Shown here piece after piece: positions 45,512-54,435 of a DNA stretch of 64,000 nucleotides; the stretch's first letter is position 1; each line of letters begins with the position of its first letter. The stretch spans positions 1 to 64,000 of the forward strand of contig VFYV01000001.1 in the NCBI GenBank assembly GCA_016871395.1, given 5' to 3'. The stretch is from Actinomycetota bacterium. GTDB lineage: Bacteria; Actinomycetota; Acidimicrobiia; Acidimicrobiales; Ilumatobacteraceae. The notes beneath the pieces were generated by a model. The model ran no database searches and was not told the DNA's origin. It saw only the letters and a list, made by a program, of their open reading frames with translations. A program made the translations under genes and the position numbers.

Positions 45512-47323
45512 ATGTCGGCTCGTGCGCTGCCGGCGCCGATGCTCGGCACCGTTCTGACGGTCGCCGACGTCGGGACCGTCGTCGGTGCTGGTCGGCCGGT
45601 GGTGGTGCTGGAGTCGATGAAGATGCAACACGACGTGATCTGCGGGTGCGCGGTGACGGTCGTCGAGGTTTTGGTCGCCCCCGGCGACACGGTGAAAGAG
45701 GGTCAATCACTGGTCATGATCGAGGAAGTGGCCCAATCCGAGACCGCACCCGATGTCGCGCCGGAGACTTCGCAACGCCTCGATCTGGAGGAGGTCGTCG
45801 CGCGTCGTCGCCTCGGCTCGGATCAGGCTCGCGCCGAGACAACCACTCGACGACATGCAGGTGGTCGTCGCACCGCCCGGGAGAACGTCGCTGATCTGAT
45901 CGATCCCGGATCGTTGGTGGAATACGGTCCACTCGTTCTGGCGGCCCAACGGCGTCGTCGTTCGCTCGATGACCTCATCGCGCGCACCCAGTCCGACGGC
46001 CTCGTGGCTGGTCTCGCCTCGGTCAACGGCGACACGTTCGACGGACGGGCCTCTCGGGTCGCGGTGATGTCCTACGACTACGCCGTCATGGCGGGCACAC
46101 AAGGACAACAGAACCATCGCAAGAAGGACCGAATGTTCGACGTGGTCGAGCGATTGGGTGTGCCGCTGATCTTTTTCGCCGAGGGGGGTGGCGGTCGTCC
46201 CGGCGACACCGATGGTCTCGGGGTGTCGGGTCTCGATTGTTGGGCGTTCCACGATTTCGCCCGGCTCTCGGGAAGGGTTCCCCTGATCGGAATCACCGGC
46301 GGTTACTGCTTTGCCGGAAACGCCGCGATTCTCGGCTGTTGTGACGTCGTCATCGCGTGCGAGGGCTCCAACATCGGTATGGGCGGTCCGGCGATGATCG
46401 AGGGTGGGGGTCTGGGGGTACACCGCCCCGAGGAGATCGGACCGCTCGCGGTTCAAACGGCCAACGGCGTGGTCGATCTGGTGGCCCGCGATGATGCGGA
46501 CGCTGTTCGCTTGGCGAAGAAGTACCTCTCCTACTTCCAGGGTCGCATCACGCACGTCGACTTCGACGATCAAAGTCTCCTTCGCCACCTCGTGCCCGAA
46601 AATCGGGTGAAGTCCTACGACGTTCGTGTCGTGATCGAGGGTCTTTTCGACCGTGACAGTGTGCTCGAACTCCGGTCCGCGTTCGGGATCGGCATGGTCA
46701 CCGCCTTGGCCCGTGTCGACGGGCGTCCGGTGGGTGTCATCGCGAACAATCCACGACATCTCGGTGGGGCGATCGACAGTGATGGTGCCGACAAGGCGGC
46801 CCGCTTCTTGCAATTGTGCGACGCCCACGGACTGCCGGTGATCACCCTGGTGGATACCCCCGGCATGATGGTGGGCCCGGACGTCGAAGCCACGGCCCTG
46901 GTTCGTCATTGCAGCCGTCTCTTCGTCATCGGTGTGAACATCGAGGTGCCGATGATCACGGTCGTGCTTCGGAAAAGTTACGGACTGGGGGCGCAGGCGA
47001 TGATGGGTGGATCGACCAAAGCCCCGCTGGCCTGTGTGGCGTGGCCCACCGGCGAGTTCGGAGGGATGGGTCTGGAAGGCGCCGTGAGGCTGGGGTACCG
47101 TCGCGAATTGGAGGCGATCGACGACCCGGTCGAGCGGGAAGCGACCTACCAAGCCATGGTTGCCCGCATGTACGACCACGGTAAAGCACTGTCGGTTGCG
47201 GGACATTTCGAGATCGACGATGTCATCGATCCCGCCGAAACTCGCGCGTGGCTGCGAGCCATCTTGGACTCGGCGCCGACATCCGATCGCACGACGCGCC
47301 GACGAATCGTCGACACGTGGTGA
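45512..47323 (+). CDS. Acyl-CoA carboxyltransferase with N-terminal biotinyl domain
   Basis: 603 residues. Residues 5-75 are a biotinyl domain with the biotinylation motif ESMKMQ. A linker of about 50 residues is followed by both halves of a propionyl-CoA-type carboxyltransferase (GGGGRPGDTDG and ITGGYCFAGNAAIL in the N-half; VDTPGMMVGPDVE and KSYGLGAQAMMGG in the C-half). Biotin carrier before the carboxyltransferase is not the usual arrangement, where the biotinyl domain sits with the biotin carboxylase. No biotin carboxylase gene is in the window. ATG 45512 is two bases after the P450 stop. It may carboxylate or decarboxylate an acyl-CoA. Confidence 0.85.
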   Translation: MSARALPAPMLGTVLTVADVGTVVGAGRPVVVLESMKMQHDVICGCAVTVVEVLVAPGDTVKEGQSLVMIEEVAQSETAPDVAPETSQRLDLEEVVARRRLGSDQARAETTTRRHAGGRRTARENVADLIDPGSLVEYGPLVLAAQRRRRSLDDLIARTQSDGLVAGLASVNGDTFDGRASRVAVMSYDYAVMAGTQGQQNHRKKDRMFDVVERLGVPLIFFAEGGGGRPGDTDGLGVSGLDCWAFHDFARLSGRVPLIGITGGYCFAGNAAILGCCDVVIACEGSNIGMGGPAMIEGGGLGVHRPEEIGPLAVQTANGVVDLVARDDADAVRLAKKYLSYFQGRITHVDFDDQSLLRHLVPENRVKSYDVRVVIEGLFDRDSVLELRSAFGIGMVTALARVDGRPVGVIANNPRHLGGAIDSDGADKAARFLQLCDAHGLPVITLVDTPGMMVGPDVEATALVRHCSRLFVIGVNIEVPMITVVLRKSYGLGAQAMMGGSTKAPLACVAWPTGEFGGMGLEGAVRLGYRRELEAIDDPVEREATYQAMVARMYDHGKALSVAGHFEIDDVIDPAETRAWLRAILDSAPTSDRTTRRRIVDTW

Positions 47324-48511
47324 TCAAACCGGACGCGGGGTGTTCAACCCGGTGACGTTGTCGAGCAGGATGCGCCGTTGGTCCTCGTCGGAGAAGGCCT
47401 TCAACTCGGGCAGGTAGTTCAGCGGATCGGGCATACCCTCGATGTGGGGCCAGTCCGATCCGAACAACACTCGGTCGGTGCCCATGATTCGGGCCACCTC
47501 GTGAACGTCGTCCTCCCAGAAGGGGTTGATCCACCAGTTGTTGCGCAGGGTCTCCACGGGATCCTCGGCGAAGTATCCGGGCATCTTCTTGGCCGTCGAG
47601 GTCAGTTTGTCGCAGGCATCACCGAGGAAGCTCGAACCGTTCTCGACCGACGCCATGCGGACGTTGGGGAAACGGTCGAAGAGCCTCTCGAAGATCGATG
47701 TGATGATGAAATCCTGGGCGGCACGTTCGATGGCGAAACTCTTGATGGATGGCTTCCAGCCACCTCCCGAGAATTGGGCGGAGAACGCGTCGTTGGCATA
47801 GCCGTTCGAGCTGTACCCGCTGTCTCCGGCGTGGATGACCGTGGTGATGCCCGCTTCGTTCACGCGGGCCCAGAACGGGTCGTACATGACGTCGAACGGG
47901 GAGCGTTGTCCGTTCTCGGTGGTGGGAGCCGCCGGTCGCAACACGATGACACGGGCGCCCCGTCCGATCGCCCACTCCACCTCCTGGCAGGCCCATTCGA
48001 CGGAGGCCAGGGAGATGTAGGGCCCGGCGAAGATCCGACCGGCGTGGTCGAAACCCCAATCCTCTTGAAGCCAACGGTTGAAAGCGGTGAACATGATGCC
48101 CACCCCAACAGGGTCGTGTTTCAGCAACTCCTCGTACAGCATGCCCAGGGTGGGGAAGAGCCAGATCTTGGACACGCCCTGGCGATCCATCGTGGTGAGT
48201 CGAGCTTCACGGTCCCGGTACTCGGGGCGAATGGCTTCGCGCACCGAGAGGAACTCCAGCGGATGCTTCTTGTCGGGATTACCGCGGAAGTAGTCGTGCA
48301 TGGCTCCGGCCGGGGCGATGGGGTCGAACGTGGGGTTGGTCACGACACGACTGACCCGGCCACCGACCACTTGGTACTTGCGACCGTCGATCTCGGCCCA
48401 CTGGACGCACCGCGGACCGTCCTTGGGGGACAGGTGACGGGTGAATGCGTCGAGGGCTTCGTAATAGTGATTGTCGCAATCGAACGGCACATAACCGAGT
48501 TCGGAGACCAT
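47324..48511 (-). CDS. Metal-dependent amidohydrolase/decarboxylase (ACMSD-like)
   Basis: 395 residues, amidohydrolase-2 TIM barrel. The N-terminal metal site is FDCDNHYYE in place of the usual DxHxH, the middle histidine is in TTVIHAGDSGY, and the late aspartate is in LFGSDWPHIEG. Relatives are decarboxylases of aromatic or enol acids and hydrolases, often found in degradation clusters of aromatic or steroid compounds. ATG 48511 is chosen because family similarity starts there. It ends one base from the convergent carboxyltransferase gene. Confidence 0.85.
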   Translation of the reverse strand: MVSELGYVPFDCDNHYYEALDAFTRHLSPKDGPRCVQWAEIDGRKYQVVGGRVSRVVTNPTFDPIAPAGAMHDYFRGNPDKKHPLEFLSVREAIRPEYRDREARLTTMDRQGVSKIWLFPTLGMLYEELLKHDPVGVGIMFTAFNRWLQEDWGFDHAGRIFAGPYISLASVEWACQEVEWAIGRGARVIVLRPAAPTTENGQRSPFDVMYDPFWARVNEAGITTVIHAGDSGYSSNGYANDAFSAQFSGGGWKPSIKSFAIERAAQDFIITSIFERLFDRFPNVRMASVENGSSFLGDACDKLTSTAKKMPGYFAEDPVETLRNNWWINPFWEDDVHEVARIMGTDRVLFGSDWPHIEGMPDPLNYLPELKAFSDEDQRRILLDNVTGLNTPRPV

Positions 48512-48944
48512 GGCCGCATCGTACGGTCCGGCGGGTGTCGGGTGGCAACACGACGAGCGACGAACGGGTCGTTCGTGACTCCCGTCTCGGCCGACAGGGC
48601 CCGGGATCGGGACCCGTGAACGACGACCGCGCGTCGCGATCACGTGATCGTCCCCCGTCGACAACCTCGATCGGCACCCGGTGAGCGCCCTCGAGTCATC
48701 GCTGGTCGACGCCCCGGGTTTCAACCGATGCGCGATTCGCACCCGGGGGCCTGATCGGGCAGGGCACCATCGCCCACCCGACGTTGGATCACGGTGACCT
48801 CGTTGGTGGTCGTCGGCCAGCCCATCGGTTCGTGGAAGGCGCGAGAGGTTCTCCACGACGGGATGCGGGGCAACCGCGCCCGGGCCATGATGTCGGTGCC
48901 CGCAACTCGTTTTCGGCTCAGTCCCTCTTCGGGTTCGTCGTCGC
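48512..48944. other. 433-base gap with no firm gene
   Basis: Between the amidohydrolase start and the end of the molybdenum hydroxylase operon no solid gene is seen. On the minus strand a frame is open from inside the preceding gene to 48721. The part after ATG 48888 would encode about 55 residues (starting MARARLPRI) without a ribosome binding site or leaderless -10. It may be a small protein or a remnant. The other half shows nothing. Confidence 0.4.
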
Positions 48945-51221
48945 TCAGAGACAGATGTCGTAAGGACGCACGGGCACCCGAGGTAATTCGCGTCCGACCG
49001 CGTTGCGAATGGCGTTGGCGATGGCCGGTGTGACCGAGATGCACGGGGGCTCACCGACGCCCTTGGCGCCCAGGGGCGACTTCGGTTCGTGCTCCTCGAT
49101 CAAGACCATGTCGACCGTCGGGGCATCGAGGAACGTGGGTAGTAAGTAGTCGGTGAAACTCGGATTTTTCACTTTTCCGTCGGTGACGATGATCTCTTCC
49201 ATGACGGCCAAACCGAGACCCTGAGCGATTCCGCCTTCCACCTGCCCCTGCACCGAGAGGGGATTGAGCACGCGACCGACGTCTTGGGCGGTGGCGATCT
49301 GCACGACCTTGACCAGACCAAGGTCCGGATCGACGTCGACCACCGCACGGTGGGCGACGAAGGCGAAGGCGACGTGACAATTTCCGTGCCCGTCCTCGTC
49401 GAGGTCCTCGGTTGCCGGGTGGCGGTATTCGACCGTGTGGTCGATGTCGTACTTTCCGACGACCTCGGTGACCGGAATGGTGGTTCCGGTCAGGGAATCC
49501 ACGATGTTCGTACCCTCGATCTGTAGTTCGCCACGCACGAGCCCGCGATCGTTGGCCACCCGATCGAGAAGCTCGTCACGCACGGCACGGCACGCCGCGT
49601 CGACGGCACCGCCGCTCATCCATGTTTGGCGACTGGCCGACGTCGACCCTGCCGAGCCCACTTGGGTGTCGATCGGATCCAAAAAGACGTCGTCCACGCC
49701 GAGAACCGTGCGGGCGATCTGTTGCGCCAGCATCACGAAACCTTGCCCCACCTCGGCGGTGGCGAACTTCACGTGGACGGCCCCGTCGGCGATCCGGCAT
49801 CGCGCGGTCGAGTAATCGTCGAATCCCTCCGAGTACATCAGATTCTTGATGCTCACACCCCAGCCGACGCCACGTCGGATGTTGGACGCGCGGGCGGTGA
49901 GACCCGTACCACCGGGGACCGCCAACTCGTGGGCGTCGTCGCGCAATGGCTCCGGGAGGGGAATTCGATCGGTCTCGGTGATGCAGCGAGTCACCGGTGC
50001 CACGCTGTCGACGATCTGGCCGGTGATCAAACGGTCGCCGGTCTCCATGGCGTTGCGCAGTCGTATCTCGACCGGTGACATACCGGTCGCGGCGGCCAAC
50101 TTGTCCATTTGACTCTCGTGAGCGAAACAGGCCTGCACGACACCGAATCCGCGCATCGCGCCACACGGGGGATTGTTGGTGCGCAAGGCCCACCCGTCGA
50201 TGGTGGCATTGTCACATTTGTACGGACCCTGAGCGTGAGTGACGGCGTTGATCAACACCGCGGGAGAGGTACTGCAATACGCTCCGCCGTCGAAGACCAT
50301 CCGAGATTCGATCCGCAGTATGCGTCCGGTCGCATCGGCGTGATGTCGCATCCAGATCGTGGCCGGATGGCGGTGTACATGTCCGTAGAAACTCTCCTCA
50401 CGGCTGTACGCGATACGCACGGGACGCCCGGTGCGCAAGGCCAACAGGCAGGTGTGCACCTGAAGACTGATGTCCTCGCGGGCACCGAAGGCGCCACCGA
50501 CTCCGCCCAAAACGAGACGTACCTTGTCCGACGGCATGTCGAGGCAGGCCGCGATCTGCTTGCGGTCCTCGTGGAGCCACTGCGTCGCGACGTACAACTC
50601 GACTCCATCGCCGTCACTGTCGGGCACCGCCAACGCCGCCTCGAGGCCGAGGAACGCCTGATCCTGCATTCCGATCTCGTACGTGCCCTCGACCTGGATC
50701 TCCCCGATGACGCTTTGGTCACCGGTGAGAATCCGCTGATGGCGGAACACGTTTCCCTGCGGATGGATGGGCGGAGCAGTGCCATCGATGCAGCGCTCGG
50801 CATCGATGACCGGATCGAGCACCTCGTAGGTCACCCGTATCGCGGCCAACGCTCGGCGACAGGTCTCGGGATGATCGGCGGCCACGGCCAGTATCGGCTC
50901 TCCGAGATAGCGAACGGTGTCACCCACTCGTGCGAAGACCGGTTGGTCCTGCATGATCAGGCCGTAGTTGGGTTCGCCGGGAATGTCCTCGGCGGTCACG
51001 ATGCATTCGACGCCCGGGATGCTCCAGGCCGCGGTCACGTCGATGCTCACGAGACGTGCGTGCGGGTGCGGACTGCGCAGGGTGGCACCCCACAGCATGT
51101 TCTCGGCCCACATGTCGCTCGAGAAAGCGAAACCTCCCTGCACTTTGGCGACGCCATCGGGACGATTCGCATTCGCGCCCAGGGCGCCGAATCGGGTCTC
51201 GACCCCGGCGGTCAGCGTCAT
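48945..51221 (-). CDS. Xanthine dehydrogenase-family molybdopterin subunit
   Basis: 758 residues, the molybdenum catalytic subunit of a three-subunit hydroxylase. The MoCo-binding segments are visible: ATQWLHEDRKQ, GGVGGAFGAREDIS, the arginine-containing CGAMRGFGVVQ, and the active-site glutamate in GAKGVGEPP near the end. It hydroxylates a heteroaromatic or aldehyde carbon with water. The substrate cannot be assigned. ATG 51221 overlaps the iron-sulfur subunit gene by four bases. Downstream lies a gap with no firm gene. Confidence 0.92.
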   Translation of the reverse strand: MTLTAGVETRFGALGANANRPDGVAKVQGGFAFSSDMWAENMLWGATLRSPHPHARLVSIDVTAAWSIPGVECIVTAEDIPGEPNYGLIMQDQPVFARVGDTVRYLGEPILAVAADHPETCRRALAAIRVTYEVLDPVIDAERCIDGTAPPIHPQGNVFRHQRILTGDQSVIGEIQVEGTYEIGMQDQAFLGLEAALAVPDSDGDGVELYVATQWLHEDRKQIAACLDMPSDKVRLVLGGVGGAFGAREDISLQVHTCLLALRTGRPVRIAYSREESFYGHVHRHPATIWMRHHADATGRILRIESRMVFDGGAYCSTSPAVLINAVTHAQGPYKCDNATIDGWALRTNNPPCGAMRGFGVVQACFAHESQMDKLAAATGMSPVEIRLRNAMETGDRLITGQIVDSVAPVTRCITETDRIPLPEPLRDDAHELAVPGGTGLTARASNIRRGVGWGVSIKNLMYSEGFDDYSTARCRIADGAVHVKFATAEVGQGFVMLAQQIARTVLGVDDVFLDPIDTQVGSAGSTSASRQTWMSGGAVDAACRAVRDELLDRVANDRGLVRGELQIEGTNIVDSLTGTTIPVTEVVGKYDIDHTVEYRHPATEDLDEDGHGNCHVAFAFVAHRAVVDVDPDLGLVKVVQIATAQDVGRVLNPLSVQGQVEGGIAQGLGLAVMEEIIVTDGKVKNPSFTDYLLPTFLDAPTVDMVLIEEHEPKSPLGAKGVGEPPCISVTPAIANAIRNAVGRELPRVPVRPYDICL

Positions 51222-51724
51222 GCGACGCCACCCGGTGCACGGTCGCGAACGACGACCTTGACGGCCTCCAAGATCCGGCCGTAACCCGTGCAACGGCAGA
51301 TGTTGCCGGACAGGGCCTCCTTGATCTCCTCGTCGTCGGGATGCGGGTTCCGATCGAGAAGGTGGTGCACGGCCACGATGAAACCTGGTGTGCAGAACCC
51401 GCACTGGACGCCACCGGCGTCGAGGAATGCTTGCTGAACGTCAGAGAGCCGACCGTCCTCACCGAGGCTCTCGACCGTCAAGATCCGGGATTCGGTTGCT
51501 GAAGCGGCCATCACCAGACACGAACACACCGCACGATCATCCATGATGACCGTGCAACTCCCGCACTCGCCCTGTTCACAGGCCCCCTTGGCGCCGGGCA
51601 GGCCCAGCCGCTCGCGCAGGACGTACAAAAGGCTTTCGCCGACCCACGCATCGTTCACCTCGCGGTCAGAACCGTTGACGTTGAGTCGGTACGACTCGTT
51701 CAAAGAATCGGAGGAGACGGTCAC
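51218..51724 (-). CDS. Xanthine dehydrogenase-family 2Fe-2S subunit
   Basis: 168 residues with two [2Fe-2S] clusters. The plant-ferredoxin type is bound by CEQGECGSC and a later cysteine in AVCSC. The helical-domain type is bound by CGFCTPG and CRCTGYG. It passes electrons from the molybdenum centre to the FAD subunit. GTG 51724 overlaps the FAD subunit gene by four bases; longer readings upstream show no similarity. Confidence 0.94.
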   Translation of the reverse strand: MTVSSDSLNESYRLNVNGSDREVNDAWVGESLLYVLRERLGLPGAKGACEQGECGSCTVIMDDRAVCSCLVMAASATESRILTVESLGEDGRLSDVQQAFLDAGGVQCGFCTPGFIVAVHHLLDRNPHPDDEEIKEALSGNICRCTGYGRILEAVKVVVRDRAPGGVA

Positions 51725-52569
51725 GCGGCCGACCTTTCGAGTAGCCGACGGGCGAGCACGGACACCGCGTGTCGCCGATAGTCCGCAGTCGATCGGTGGT
51801 CGGAGATCGGGCTCGTCTCGCTGGCCGCCCGTCGACCGAATTCCTCGGTGGTTTCGCGGGAGACCCGGAACGAGCCGCGCAGGTCGACCCGAGTGGACAA
51901 CCACGCTTCGGTTTGTGTGGCGCGAATGATCGTCGGAGCAACCGCGCCGAGGGCCAAGGCGACGTGCCCTCGATCGGCATCGTGGACGAGACACGCCGAA
52001 GCCGTGGAGATCACCATGGCGTTGCGGGTGCCGACCTTGGCGTATCCCTGCCATCCGTTGATGACGGGCACGGTGACGGAATGAACGAATTCCCCGGGTC
52101 GCAGCGCGTTTCTCTTGACGCCGGTCATGAAGTCGCTCAGATGGACGTCTCGAGAGTGATCACGGTGTCGGACATGGATGACCCCGTCGAGCGCACCGAG
52201 CACCGGGAGGATGTCGCCGGCGGGGGAGCAGGTGCCCAGGTTCCCCCCGATGGTCCCCGTGGCTCGAATCTGGGGTGAGCCGACCGTTCGGGCGGCTTGG
52301 GCGAGTGCGGGTACCAGTTCGGCGAGTTCGCCCGTCTCCATGTCGGCGTAGGGCACGGCCGCACCGATGGTCACCGTGCCGAGGCGGGTGTGGTGTTCCC
52401 AGTGTCGCAATTCCTCGAGAGCCCCGATGGGAACGACCGTGCCGGGGCGCCGACCGTGCAGGTTGATCTCCACCATCATGTCGGTTCCCCCCGCCAACAC
52501 CGACACCTCGGGGGTATCAGCGAGCAACTCGAGCAGGTGGTCGACGGAGCGCGGTCGCACAACGGGCAC
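51721..52569 (-). CDS. Xanthine dehydrogenase-family FAD subunit
   Basis: 282 residues, FAD-binding domain of the CO-dehydrogenase-flavoprotein type. The FAD pyrophosphate loop is LAGGTDMMVEI near residue 26, and a second FAD contact is ATGTIGGNLGTCSPAGD. It is the first gene of the operon (FAD, then iron-sulfur, then molybdenum subunit). GTG 52569 has TAACCT six bases upstream, so the mRNA is probably leaderless and controlled by the box shared with the operon at 60291. Confidence 0.92.
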   Translation of the reverse strand: MPVVRPRSVDHLLELLADTPEVSVLAGGTDMMVEINLHGRRPGTVVPIGALEELRHWEHHTRLGTVTIGAAVPYADMETGELAELVPALAQAARTVGSPQIRATGTIGGNLGTCSPAGDILPVLGALDGVIHVRHRDHSRDVHLSDFMTGVKRNALRPGEFVHSVTVPVINGWQGYAKVGTRNAMVISTASACLVHDADRGHVALALGAVAPTIIRATQTEAWLSTRVDLRGSFRVSRETTEEFGRRAASETSPISDHRSTADYRRHAVSVLARRLLERSAA

Positions 52570-52575
52570 AGGAGG

Positions 52576-52592
52576 AGGTTACAAATTGTCAA
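52576..52592 (-). promoter_or_regulatory. Leaderless promoter with shared TTGACA box (copy A)
   Basis: Minus strand: TTGACAATTTGTAACCT, six bases, then GTG 52569. The -10 is TAACCT. The TTGACA lies only five bases before the -10, so it cannot be its -35 and is better read as part of a regulator site. Copy B at 60298-60315 has the same layout with identical spacing. Confidence 0.6.
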
Positions 52593-52642
52593 GCGTTATC
52601 GATCCGTCTCCGGGGTGGGAAAGGGACGTAGCGTCGTGAACT

Positions 52643-53380
52643 ATGTCCCGATTCGGTCGCCCCCGTCAGGTCCCGCGCGACTTCTCCTTGGCCCTCCACG
52701 CCTTCACGGCGTCGGGGGTCTTGGTGGGCATGGCGGCGTTGGTGGCGGTCCTCGACGGCTCGGCGCGCCTGGCGATCATCTGGTTGCTGGTGGCCCAGGT
52801 AATCGATGGCATCGACGGTCCGTTGGCTCGACGCTTGCTCCCCGAAGAGGCGTCCACCCGTTTCGACGGATGCGTGCTCGATCTGGTGATCGATTTCGTG
52901 ACCTGCGTGCTGGTGCCGGCCGCCTTCCTGTGGCAGTTCGGCGTGGTGCCCAACGATCGCTACGGGATGTTGGTCGTGGCGATGATGCTGCTCAGCTCGT
53001 CGCTTTGGTTCAGTCGGACCGACCAACTGAGTGACGACGGTTGGTTCCGTGGCTTCCCGTCGGCGTGGAACATGGTGATCCCCACTCTGTGGCTCCTCGG
53101 TGGGTCGCAATGGTCCAGCAGTGTGGTGATCGTGGTGTTGTCGCTGCTCACCCTCACCAACATCGAGTTCGCGCACCCGGTCCGCGCGGCGACCGGGCGC
53201 CTATGGAACCTGGCGTCGATGACGGTTTGGATCTGGTCGGTGGTGGCCGGAGTCGCCACGAGCCCCGACCTGCCCGTCGGTGTCCGATGGGCGGTCCTCG
53301 TCGGACCGATGATGGTGGCGATCTCGGCGGTGTGGCACGCGGTCACCTCGGCGACCGATGAGGCCTACGCCGAGCATTGA
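52643..53380 (+). CDS. pcs: Phosphatidylcholine synthase (CDP-alcohol phosphatidyltransferase family)
   Basis: 245 residues with about seven to eight membrane segments. The CDP-alcohol motif runs DGIDGPLAR, then G and the aspartates in LDLVIDF. The segment HAFTASGV near the N-terminus and GFPSAWNMVIPTLW follow rhizobial Pcs, which joins choline to CDP-diacylglycerol in one step. Function is inferred from these similarities. TAGCGT lies eight bases before ATG 52643. It diverges from the molybdenum hydroxylase operon over a 73-base spacer. Confidence 0.8.
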   Translation: MSRFGRPRQVPRDFSLALHAFTASGVLVGMAALVAVLDGSARLAIIWLLVAQVIDGIDGPLARRLLPEEASTRFDGCVLDLVIDFVTCVLVPAAFLWQFGVVPNDRYGMLVVAMMLLSSSLWFSRTDQLSDDGWFRGFPSAWNMVIPTLWLLGGSQWSSSVVIVVLSLLTLTNIEFAHPVRAATGRLWNLASMTVWIWSVVAGVATSPDLPVGVRWAVLVGPMMVAISAVWHAVTSATDEAYAEH

Positions 53381-53410
53381 CCGTGCCCGTCGGGCCCCGA
53401 CTCGGGTAGG
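53381..53410. terminator. Weak convergent hairpin
   Basis: CCCGTCGG and CCGACTCGGG form an imperfect stem with a short bulge between the converging pcs and LLM genes. No T-run is present, so any terminator activity is uncertain. Confidence 0.25.
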
Positions 53411-54418
53411 TCAGGCGTTCGCATCCCAGCCGGCGAAGGCGTCGATCATCGACGTGACATCTCCGAGCGGGTAGAGGATCGGGCACGTGCAACCGTGGTC
53501 GATGTAATGCTTCACCTTGGCACGGGCCTCGGCGGGCGTGCCACTGGCCGTGAGCATGTTGACGATCTCGTCGGGCACCAGTTTGCTCGCCGCCTCCACC
53601 TGCTCGTGAGTGGCCGGCCACGTGAGAACGTTGCCGACGTCATCGAGCAACGACTGGGGAACGCCGGACGCTTTCATGATGTGAGGTTGCTGCCCCAGAT
53701 ACTGCGTCACCATGAGCCGGGCCATGTCGAGAGCGGTCTGGTGGTCCTCGTGAACGCTGCAGACCACCAACTGAGGACGATCGATGTCGTCCAATGAGCG
53801 ACCCGCTTTGCGCGCACCTTTTTCGAGTGCCTCCAAGGCTTGGTCGTTGTATCCCGGTGACACCAAGTAGTTGAGGACCGCTCCATCGGCGATCTCACCG
53901 GTCAACTCCATCATCTGCATCCCGGTCGCGCCGATGTAGATCGGCACATCCTTCGGAGCCCGCTCCTGGTACACGTAATCCAACTCGACTCCGTCGAGGT
54001 GCACGTATTCGCCGTCGAAAGTAACGGTCTCGTTGTTGAGAAGACCACGTACGACGGTCACGATCTCGCGCATCACCCGGAGCGGTCGACTGCGGTCGAT
54101 ACCGACCTTTCGAGCCAACGGATCCCACCAGGCACCGATCCCCAAGATGACGCGACCCGGGGCCAGATCGTCGAGGGTCGAGAAGGTGGCGGCCAACCGA
54201 GCGGGATTACGACTCCAGCAGTCGACGACTCCACTACCGATCTTGATGTGGTCGGTGACGCTGGCGAAAGCGGCCATGGGTACGGTCGCCTCGCGGACCA
54301 AACGACTCTCGGCCTGCCATACGGCGGCGAAACCCTTGCTCTCGGCGTACCGAGCAAACTCCATCCCTTCGCGTATTCGGTGAGCATCCTGTAGGTAGAT
54401 GGCAACGGGTTGGTTCAT
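53411..54418 (-). CDS. LLM-class oxidoreductase (Mer-like, F420)
   Basis: 335 residues of luciferase-like barrel related to methylenetetrahydromethanopterin reductase: [43 protein letters not shown] and [16 protein letters not shown]. The cofactor is probably F420. It is the last gene of the leftward carbamoylase/molybdenum-hydroxylase operon, 17 bases after the deaminase gene, and could reduce or oxidise an intermediate there. The true substrate is unknown. Confidence 0.84.
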   Translation of the reverse strand: MNQPVAIYLQDAHRIREGMEFARYAESKGFAAVWQAESRLVREATVPMAAFASVTDHIKIGSGVVDCWSRNPARLAATFSTLDDLAPGRVILGIGAWWDPLARKVGIDRSRPLRVMREIVTVVRGLLNNETVTFDGEYVHLDGVELDYVYQERAPKDVPIYIGATGMQMMELTGEIADGAVLNYLVSPGYNDQALEALEKGARKAGRSLDDIDRPQLVVCSVHEDHQTALDMARLMVTQYLGQQPHIMKASGVPQSLLDDVGNVLTWPATHEQVEAASKLVPDEIVNMLTASGTPAEARAKVKHYIDHGCTCPILYPLGDVTSMIDAFAGWDANA

Positions 54419-54435
54419 GGTCGTGCTGTTCCTCT

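Noticed and set aside
45707-47206. Long open frame antisense to the carboxyltransferase
   Set aside because: It is opposite a gene with intact biotinyl and carboxyltransferase motifs, with no recognisable product of its own.
52569-52592. TTGACA as a normal -35 for the xdh operon
   Set aside because: A -10 at standard 17-base spacing would fall on the GTG start codon itself; TAACCT closer by is a better -10.
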